The position numbers and the translations under genes are program-made. A stretch of 11,489 bases of DNA from CAZAEL01 sp964484135 (GTDB lineage: Bacteria > Elusimicrobiota > Elusimicrobia > FEN-1173), in contig CAZAEL010000063.1 in NCBI GenBank assembly GCA_964484135.1, positions 1 through 11,489 of the forward strand. Reading direction: 5' to 3'. The notes beneath the pieces are model-generated. The model had not been told where the DNA came from and did no database searches. It saw only the letters and a program-made list of their open reading frames with translations. How positions within the stretch are numbered: position 1 is the first letter of the stretch; every line of letters starts with the position of its first letter. Below are positions 5,914-11,489 of the stretch, piece after piece.

Positions 5914-6678
5914 TCACATGGTCTCCGGCGCCGCCGCGGCCAGGGCCTCCCCGGCGCGGGCGCGGATCACGAGGTCCGCGGCGCCGTCCAGGGGCGTTTC
6001 GCTCATGTTCACGATGACGAGCTTGGCGCCGGACTCCTTGGCCAGCCGGGGCAGGGACGCGGCGGGCTCCACCACGAGCGTGGACCCCACGCAGAGCATG
6101 AGGTCGCAACCCCGGGACCAGGCGTACGCCTTCTGCAGAACCGCGGCGTCCAGGGACTCTCCGAAGGACACGGTGGCGGGCTTTTGCAGGCCGTTGCAGA
6201 CCCGACACCGGGGGGCTTTTTCGCCCTTCAGCAGGCGGTCATGGGTGGCCTCCCACCCCTCCTCCGCGCCGCAGGACAGGCACAGGGTCCGGCGGTTGTT
6301 GCCGTGCAGCTCCAAAATTTTTTCCGAAGGGACGCCGGCCTCCTGGTGCAGGCCGTCGATGTTCTGCGTGATGACGCCCAAAAAACTTTTTCGTTTCGCC
6401 AAGCGCGCCACGGCCAGATGCGCGGCGTTGGGGCGGGCCTTTTTGAGCTCCCCGTAAAATTCCTTCTTGCGCGCCCAGTATTCCTCCCGCGCGGATTCGC
6501 TGGACAAGAATTCCTGAAAGTACACGGGGCGGAACCGGTCCCACAATCCGCCCTTGCTGCGGTAATCAGACAATCCGCTCTCCGTGGAGATGCCCGCCCC
6601 CGTGAACACCACAAGCCGCTCGGCGGCGCGGATCACCTCCGCCAAGCGGGCCAGGGTCTTTGGGTTCGCTCCCGTCAC
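5914..6678 (-). CDS. Sir2-family NAD-dependent protein deacylase (sirtuin)
   Basis: A 254-residue sirtuin. It shows the NAD-binding GAGIS (27-31), TQNID (104-108), the catalytic H125 in the LHG motif, a zinc ribbon of four cysteines (C133, C136, C158, C161), SFGE (171-174), GST (198-200) and VN (223-224). Sirtuins remove acyl groups from lysine and consume NAD. The usual GIPDFR loop reads GLSDYR (35-40); YWAR (67-70) and PNAAH (83-87) recall the SIRT4-like class II branch, so the acyl preference is uncertain. An upstream open frame exists, but the GTG at 6676-6678 is chosen because it overlaps the DsbD stop (GTGA), a standard coupling arrangement, and gives a normal sirtuin length. There is no signal peptide, so it should be cytoplasmic. 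Confidence 0.92.
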   Translation of the reverse strand: MTGANPKTLARLAEVIRAAERLVVFTGAGISTESGLSDYRSKGGLWDRFRPVYFQEFLSSESAREEYWARKKEFYGELKKARPNAAHLAVARLAKRKSFLGVITQNIDGLHQEAGVPSEKILELHGNNRRTLCLSCGAEEGWEATHDRLLKGEKAPRCRVCNGLQKPATVSFGESLDAAVLQKAYAWSRGCDLMLCVGSTLVVEPAASLPRLAKESGAKLVIVNMSETPLDGAADLVIRARAGEALAAAAPETM

Positions 6679-8753
6679 TCCAGGGCCTTCAGCACGACCT
6701 GCGGGGTGATGACCTCCGGCAGGAAGCGGGGCCTGTCCTCCCCGGCCTTGTAGTACACGTAAAGGGGCACGCCGTTGCGCCCGTATCCGTGGAGCGCCCG
6801 GGTGATTTGATCGTCCTGGCTGGTCCAGTCCGCCTTGAGGGCCGCCACGTTGAGCTCCCGGAACCGCCGCACGACGGCGGGCGAGGACAGGGCCACCCGT
6901 TCGTTGACCTGGCAGGTGAGGCACCAGGCCGCGGTGAAATCGATGAACACGGGGCGTCCTTCATGCCGCAGTTCCGCCAACCGCTGGTCGGAGTAGGTCT
7001 CCCAGGAGATGGCGGCCCCTTCCGTGGTTTTTTCTCCCTTCGGCAAAACGCCCGTCAAGGCCCAGGCCGCGCCCGCGAGAATCAGAGACGCCGACGCCAG
7101 AACGGCCAAGACCCGCGTCCGCCCCGGTTTCTCCGGCCCGGTCCAGCGGCCCCACACCCAGGCGCCCAGCGCCATGATCAAAAACCCCGCCAGCGCGCCG
7201 GTCAGGATCTCCGTGTTCGTTTGCAGGCCCAGCACCCACAAGAGCCATACCACGGTGCCGAACAGGAAAAATCCCATGGCCTGCTTGAAGGTGTCCATCC
7301 AGGGGCCGGGCCTGGGCAAGACAGACAGGAGGCGCGGCGCGTGGGCCAGGGCCGCGTACGGAAAAGCCATGCCCGCGCCCAGGGCCGTGAAAACACCGAA
7401 GGAGGCGGCCGTGGATTGGGTGAGGGCGAACCCCAGCGCCGCGCCCATGAAGGGCGCGGTGCAGGGCGTGGCCACGGTGGTGGCCAGGACGCCGCCCAGG
7501 AAAGACCCCCAGGCGCCGCCGGCGCCCGTCAGCAGCCCGCCCGCGCGCGTCAGGGAGGCGCCCACCTCGAACACGCCCGCCATGTTCAGCCCCAGCAGGA
7601 AAAACAGGCAGGCCAGGCAGATCACGAAGACGGGAGACTGCAGTTGAAACCCCCAGCCCGCCTGTTTTCCCGCGGCCCGCAAAATCTCCAGAAGACCGGC
7701 CAGCGTCCAAAAGGAAACCATCACGCCCGCGCCGAAGAGCAGGCCCTGCCTGCGGATCTGTCCGGAGGACGCCCCGGCCTGCTTCACGAAGCCCAGGACC
7801 TTGAGGGACAGCACCGGCAACACGCAGGGCATGAGGTTCAAAAGCAGTCCGCCGGCGAAGGCGAAGGCCAGGGCCGCGCCCAGGCCCATGCGTCCGGATT
7901 CCATGGGCGTCACGGGCGCGTCCACGGCCAGGGCCCGCTCGGACCCGGGGCCGCGCCAGCCTTCTTCGCACACCAACACGCCCCTGAGGTCGGCGAGGGG
8001 CGCGGCGGCCGTGACCGCGTCAAAAAATTCCAGGACATATGGGCCGCCGGAACGCCGCAAGACCGGACGGGCCGCGGTGTCCAGGAGCCCCGACGTTTCC
8101 GGAAAGAACTCCAGGCCGGAAACCGGTTCCGTCACCCAGGCCGGCGGCGACAGGGTGATCCGCAAATCCTTGCCCCCCTGCCGCGCGTCCACCATCCATC
8201 CCGTCTCCTCCAGGGGCAGGCGGGAACGGGCCCGGGCGAACACCTGGGCCGTGTCCGGGTCCGCCGGCAGAGCCTCGGCCGTGACGGGGAGACGCAGGCT
8301 CAAATCCGCCTTGCCCGGCACGCAGACATCCGCGCATTCCAGCCAGTCCACGCGGGCCGCGATCTCCACCGTTTGGCCGGGCTTGAGGGACGAAGGCGGG
8401 GTGATTGGGGCCAGGAAAACGGCCTCCCCATGGTATCCGAAGCTCACCAGCGGCGGGGTTTCGATGCGTTCAGGATAAGGCCACCGCAAAGGCCCGGCCT
8501 CAAACCCGGGCGGCAGGCGCCATTGGACCTGTGTGCCCAGGCCCGAATCCCCCGGGTTCTTCCAATAGGTGTGCCAGCCGTCGTCCATGCGCAGGCGCAC
8601 CGCCACCCAGAAGGGGACGCCGGGCTGCACGGACAAAACCTCCGGGACCAGGCGGGCCTGCACGCGGGGCCGGGGCTCCTCCGCAACGGCGGCCGCCGCC
8701 AAGGCCGCGGCGAAGAACAGGCTTGTCCCGGTCCCGAAGAACCGCTTCGCCAT
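6675..8753 (-). CDS. dsbD: DsbD/ScsB-type protein-disulfide reductase
   Basis: A 692-residue membrane protein that passes electrons from cytoplasmic thioredoxin to periplasmic disulfide partners. Parts in order: signal peptide (1-24, AVA before EE); periplasmic domain (~28-285) with C140 and C144 (CADVC); about eight membrane segments (~290-565) with the electron-carrying C310 (MPC) and C431 (TPC); and a C-terminal thioredoxin-like domain with WCLTC (C611, C614). The ~260-residue N-terminal region is about twice the length of E. coli DsbD-alpha, closer to ScsB. ATG 8751-8753 is preferred over two earlier in-frame ATGs (8759, 8771) because GGAG lies 8 nt before it and the signal peptide then begins MAKR. 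Its stop overlaps the sirtuin start. No DsbC, ScsC or CcmG partner is in the window. Confidence 0.93.
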   Translation of the reverse strand: MAKRFFGTGTSLFFAAALAAAAVAEEPRPRVQARLVPEVLSVQPGVPFWVAVRLRMDDGWHTYWKNPGDSGLGTQVQWRLPPGFEAGPLRWPYPERIETPPLVSFGYHGEAVFLAPITPPSSLKPGQTVEIAARVDWLECADVCVPGKADLSLRLPVTAEALPADPDTAQVFARARSRLPLEETGWMVDARQGGKDLRITLSPPAWVTEPVSGLEFFPETSGLLDTAARPVLRRSGGPYVLEFFDAVTAAAPLADLRGVLVCEEGWRGPGSERALAVDAPVTPMESGRMGLGAALAFAFAGGLLLNLMPCVLPVLSLKVLGFVKQAGASSGQIRRQGLLFGAGVMVSFWTLAGLLEILRAAGKQAGWGFQLQSPVFVICLACLFFLLGLNMAGVFEVGASLTRAGGLLTGAGGAWGSFLGGVLATTVATPCTAPFMGAALGFALTQSTAASFGVFTALGAGMAFPYAALAHAPRLLSVLPRPGPWMDTFKQAMGFFLFGTVVWLLWVLGLQTNTEILTGALAGFLIMALGAWVWGRWTGPEKPGRTRVLAVLASASLILAGAAWALTGVLPKGEKTTEGAAISWETYSDQRLAELRHEGRPVFIDFTAAWCLTCQVNERVALSSPAVVRRFRELNVAALKADWTSQDDQITRALHGYGRNGVPLYVYYKAGEDRPRFLPEVITPQVVLKALE

Positions 8754-8859
8754 CCTCATTTCTCCGAGCATAAATATATGTTAAATTGTCCTTTCGGGCC
8801 ATGCACGGCCGGTCCGCTCACTGTATAAATTTTCAGCGCACATGGGGAGGGGAAACCCG
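8754..8859. promoter_or_regulatory. divergent regulatory region between dsbD and purE
   Basis: This 106-bp gap must hold both promoters. On the plus strand TATAAA (8824-8829) is a plausible purE -10, with no good -35. On the minus strand the AT-rich block at 8771-8786 includes TATATT (complement of 8773-8778) as a possible dsbD -10. Between them is a 14-bp near-palindrome, GGCC-A-TGCA-C-GGCC (8797-8810), perfect except at one base pair and a candidate operator. I see no PurR-like box or purine riboswitch. Confidence 0.4.
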
Positions 8860-9345
8860 ATGAAAAGGCCTTTGGTCGCCGTCATCATGGGCAGCAAGTC
8901 CGATTGGGAAACCATGCAGCACGCGGACGCGGTCCTGTCTCAGTTCGGGGTCCCCCACGAATGCCGGGTGGTGTCGGCCCACCGCACCCCCACGTGGATG
9001 GCCCAGTACGCCTCGTCCGCGGACCGCCGAGGCATTGAAGTGATCATCGCCGGGGCGGGCGGCGCGGCCCACCTGCCGGGCATGGCCGCGGCCCACACGA
9101 CCCTGCCGGTGCTGGGGGTCCCGGTGGAGAGCCACGCCCTCAAGGGGGTGGACTCCCTCCTGTCCATCGTCCAGATGCCGTCCGGCATCCCCGTCGGCAC
9201 GCTGGCCATCGGCAAGGCCGGGGCCTCCAACGCCGCGCTCCTCGCCGTGGCCATCCTGGCCCTGAAGCGCCCCGACCTGCGCAAGAAGCTGCGCCGGTTC
9301 CGGGAGGAGCAATTCCGCAAAGTGAAAAAGGAAAAAATCCCTTGA
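8860..9345 (+). CDS. purE: PurE, N5-carboxyaminoimidazole ribonucleotide mutase
   Basis: A 161-residue class I PurE. It converts N5-CAIR, made by PurK, to 4-carboxyaminoimidazole ribonucleotide in purine synthesis, and acts as a cytoplasmic octamer in known cases. Visible signatures are GSKSDW (11-16), SAHRTP (39-44) with the catalytic H41, AGAGGAAHLPGM (64-75), SIVQMP (102-107) and PVGTLAIG (111-118). The presence of PurK next door agrees with the bacterial two-step route and argues against the class II AIR carboxylase of animals. The frame also opens at 8842, but ATG 8860 is preferred: GGGGAGGGG ends 7 nt before it and the protein then starts at the family's normal position. The stop overlaps the purK start. 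Confidence 0.97.
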   Translation: MKRPLVAVIMGSKSDWETMQHADAVLSQFGVPHECRVVSAHRTPTWMAQYASSADRRGIEVIIAGAGGAAHLPGMAAAHTTLPVLGVPVESHALKGVDSLLSIVQMPSGIPVGTLAIGKAGASNAALLAVAILALKRPDLRKKLRRFREEQFRKVKKEKIP

Positions 9346-10487
9346 AGCGCGTCATTCTTCCCGGCGCCGCCATCGGCGTCCTGGGAAGCGGCCAGCTCGG
9401 CCGCATGTTCGCCATCGCGGCCCGCCGCATGGGCTACCGCGTCCACACCCTTTCCCCCGACAGAGACACCCCCACCGGCCAGGTGGCGGACAAGGAGGTG
9501 ACGGCCCCCTATGACGACCTGGCCGCGGTGCGGGCCTTCGCCCGGGAGGTGGACGTGGTGACCTTCGAGTTTGAGAACGTCCCCGCCGCCGCGGCCCAGG
9601 CCGCCGCCGAACACGCCCCGGTCCGGCCCGAGGGGCGCGTGCTCCACACCACCCAGAACCGTCTGCGGGAAAAGACCTTCCTCTCCCGGTCCGGCTTCCC
9701 GGTCGCCCCCTTCCGCCGCGTCGCCTCTCCGGAGGACCTGCGCGCGGCGCTCAAAGAGCTGGGCCTGCCGGCGGTGCTCAAGACCGCGGGGTTCGGGTAC
9801 GACGGCAAGGGCCAGGCCAGGATCTCCTCCCCGGAGGAGGCGGAGGGCGCCTTCCGGGGGCTGAAAGGCGCCGAGGGAATCCTGGAGCGGTTCGTGGATT
9901 TCGAGAAAGAGGTGTCGGTGGTGGCGGCCCGCGGCCTGGACGGCCGCCCGGCCCATTACAGCGCGGTCGAGAACGTGCATGCCCGGCACATCCTGGACAC
10001 CTCCGTCGCGCCCGCGGACCTGCCGCCCGCCGTGGCGCGAAAAGCCGCCGAGATGGCCGCGGCCGTCCTGGAAGCCCTGGACGTGGTGGGCGTGATGTGC
10101 GTGGAGCTTTTTCTCACGCGGGGCGGCGAGCTTTTGATCAACGAGCTGGCCCCCCGTCCGCACAATTCCGGCCACCTCACGTTCGACGCCTGCGTCACCA
10201 GCCAATTCGAACAGCAACTCAGGGCCGTGTGCGGCCTGCCCCTGGGCGCCACGGACCTCCTGTCCCCCGCGGCCATGGCGAACCTGCTGGGAGATCTCTG
10301 GCGGGCCGGGCCGCCCGATTGGGGCAGGGCCTGCGCCTTCCCCAACGTCAAGCTGCATCTGTACGGAAAGGCGGAGGCCCGCCCGGGCCGGAAGATGGGC
10401 CACCTCACGTGTCTGGCCCCCGCCGCCCGGGAAGCCCTTGAGACGGTGCTGGCCGCGCGCGCGGCCGCGGTCCAGGGGCCGCCGTGA
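9342..10487 (+). CDS. purK: PurK, N5-carboxyaminoimidazole ribonucleotide synthase
   Basis: A 381-residue ATP-grasp enzyme that makes N5-CAIR from AIR, bicarbonate and ATP and feeds PurE. Features include GVLGSGQLGRM (12-22), TFEFENVP (74-81), QNRLREK (105-111), KTAGFGYDGKGQ (147-158), and E255 with the INELAPRPHNSGH segment (266-278) that supplies metal and ATP contacts. PNVKLHLYGK (334-343) and MGHLT (352-356) mark the C-terminal domain. The start is a TTG (9342-9344) sharing TTGA with the purE stop. AAGGA lies ~10 nt upstream, and the next ATG (codon 22) would cut away the glycine-rich loop. The two genes are therefore translationally coupled. E. coli PurK is ~355 residues, so the length is normal for the family. 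Confidence 0.96.
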   Translation: MKRVILPGAAIGVLGSGQLGRMFAIAARRMGYRVHTLSPDRDTPTGQVADKEVTAPYDDLAAVRAFAREVDVVTFEFENVPAAAAQAAAEHAPVRPEGRVLHTTQNRLREKTFLSRSGFPVAPFRRVASPEDLRAALKELGLPAVLKTAGFGYDGKGQARISSPEEAEGAFRGLKGAEGILERFVDFEKEVSVVAARGLDGRPAHYSAVENVHARHILDTSVAPADLPPAVARKAAEMAAAVLEALDVVGVMCVELFLTRGGELLINELAPRPHNSGHLTFDACVTSQFEQQLRAVCGLPLGATDLLSPAAMANLLGDLWRAGPPDWGRACAFPNVKLHLYGKAEARPGRKMGHLTCLAPAAREALETVLAARAAAVQGPP

Positions 10488-10522
10488 ATGTGCGAGGCTG
10501 AGGCGGGGCGCTCCGGGCGGCT

Positions 10523-11488
10523 CTAGCCCTCCGCCGGAAAAATCCCCTCCAACTCGCGGCGTACGTCGTCCGTCAAATTCAAGGAAAGCGCCGCCAGGTT
10601 TTCCCGGAGCTGTTCCGGCCGCGTGGCGCCCAGGATCACGCTGGACACGCCGGGCCGGCCCAGCGCCCAGGCCAGCGCCAGTTGGGCCCGCGTGCACCCC
10701 AGTCCGTCGGCCACCTTCTTGAACCGCCGCACTTTTTCCAGCCGTTCCTCGCGCAACACCGCCCCCCTGAGCCATCCGATGCGCGAAAGCCGCGTCCCCT
10801 TGGGCAGGCCGTCGTCGTATTTGCCCGTGAGGAGGCCCGAGGCCAGGGGGCTCCACACCACCAGGCCCATGCCCGACTCCCGGGCCACGGGCTCAACGTC
10901 CTTCTCGAACTTGGTCCGCTCCAAAAGGCTGTACTGGGGCTGTTCCACCTGGGGGCGGTACAGGTTCCGCCCGTCGCAGAGCCGGCGAACCTCCCTCAGT
11001 TGCGCGCCGGTCCACTCGCTGGTCCCCCAATAAAGGACCTTCCCTTGATGCACCAGGTCGTCCATGGCCCGGGCCGTCTCCTCCAACGGCGTGTGCTCGT
11101 CGAAACGGTGGCAGAAATAGATGTCCAGGTAATCCGTGCCTATGCGCTTGAGGCTTTTGTGCACGGACTCCATGATGTGCTTGCGGGACAGGCCCCGGTC
11201 GTTCACCTCCCGGCTCATGGGGAAGAACACCTTGCTGGAAATCACCAGCGTGTGGCGCGGGAACTCCCTGAGGACCCGCCCCATGGCCCGCTCGGACTCG
11301 CCTTCGGCGTACACGTCCGCGATGTCGAAAAAGTTCACGCCCGCGGCATAGGCGGCTTTCAAGATCGTCCGCACCGTGCCCGGGCCCTTGACGCTCTCGC
11401 CGAAGGTGGTCCATCCGCCGAGGCCGAAGGCGCTCACGTTCGTCCCGCACCGCCCCAGAGGGCGGTAAGGCATTTTGATTTTTTCCAT
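10523..11488 (-). CDS. aldo/keto reductase (KCNAB/YghZ type)
   Basis: A 321-residue (beta/alpha)8-barrel NADPH oxidoreductase. The catalytic tetrad is D55, Y60, K86 and H127. Cofactor-binding segments are WSPLASGLLTGKY (212-224) and GATRPEQLREN (287-297), the latter with the Arg residues that bind the 2'-phosphate of NADPH. The GLGGWTTFG start and overall pattern resemble voltage-gated K+ channel beta-subunit and YghZ-like reductases. Such enzymes reduce varied aldehydes, including methylglyoxal; the substrate here is unknown. The first ATG (11486-11488) is one base from the window edge, so an even longer start cannot be excluded, and the ATG at 11471-11473 (M6) would give the more typical N-terminus MPYRPLG. 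The gene converges on purK with 35 bp between stops and no obvious terminator. Confidence 0.92.
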   Translation of the reverse strand: MEKIKMPYRPLGRCGTNVSAFGLGGWTTFGESVKGPGTVRTILKAAYAAGVNFFDIADVYAEGESERAMGRVLREFPRHTLVISSKVFFPMSREVNDRGLSRKHIMESVHKSLKRIGTDYLDIYFCHRFDEHTPLEETARAMDDLVHQGKVLYWGTSEWTGAQLREVRRLCDGRNLYRPQVEQPQYSLLERTKFEKDVEPVARESGMGLVVWSPLASGLLTGKYDDGLPKGTRLSRIGWLRGAVLREERLEKVRRFKKVADGLGCTRAQLALAWALGRPGVSSVILGATRPEQLRENLAALSLNLTDDVRRELEGIFPAEG

Positions 11489-11489
11489 C

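Noticed and set aside
6660..8828. Plus-strand open frame of 722 codons opposite dsbD
   Set aside because: Antisense shadow of a clear DsbD/ScsB gene; its translation shows no recognisable domain and is rich in Arg, Gly, Gln and His.
8940..10856. Minus-strand open frame of 638 codons opposite purE-purK
   Set aside because: Antisense shadow; both purE and purK are complete with correct motifs on the other strand.

Overview
The window is about 11.5 kb of GC-rich bacterial chromosome. It has tightly packed genes, clear Shine-Dalgarno sites, sigma-70-type promoters, and a tRNA gene without an encoded CCA end. A DsbD/ScsB-type electron transporter with a signal peptide points to an organism with a periplasm. 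The 5' 932 nt of a 16S rRNA gene lie at the left edge. I could not place this 16S in a phylum by eye, so a 16S search would settle the host. Nothing looks like a phage, plasmid, insertion sequence or CRISPR array, and most of the content is housekeeping or accessory metabolism.

Layout, left to right. (1) 1-932: 16S rRNA, minus strand, cut by the window edge. (2) 933-1345: its leader and promoter, with a near-consensus -35/-10, a 5'-terminal hairpin, an antitermination boxA and further hairpins. (3) 1402-2859, minus: a D-lactate-dehydrogenase-like 2-hydroxyacid dehydrogenase followed 9 bp later by a hemerythrin-domain protein, with its own promoter. (4) 2984-4654, plus: a divergent AspT/YidE-type transporter with two central RCK_C domains. 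(5) 4732-5403, minus: a Crp/Fnr-family regulator with unusually many cysteines, ending in a strong intrinsic terminator. (6) 5404-5895, minus: tRNA-Ser(GCU) with its own promoter, followed by a duplicated copy of the tRNA 3' tail plus downstream sequence. (7) 5914-8753, minus: a DsbD/ScsB-like disulfide reductase whose stop codon overlaps the GTG start of a sirtuin. (8) 8860-10487, plus: purE-purK, the N5-CAIR route of purine synthesis, also with overlapping stop and start. (9) 10523-11488, minus: an aldo/keto reductase of the KCNAB/YghZ type, convergent with purK.

Functionally, a D-lactate-type dehydrogenase, a diiron O2-binding protein, a possible carboxylate or amino-acid exchanger and a Crp/Fnr regulator side by side would fit a fermentative or micro-oxic lifestyle. 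That link is inferred from proximity only. The most unusual sequence feature is the 135-bp-spaced repeat downstream of tRNA-Ser. It copies the last 17 nt of the tRNA and carries a downstream hairpin conserved by compensatory changes. This arrangement recalls the E. coli tyrT repeats.
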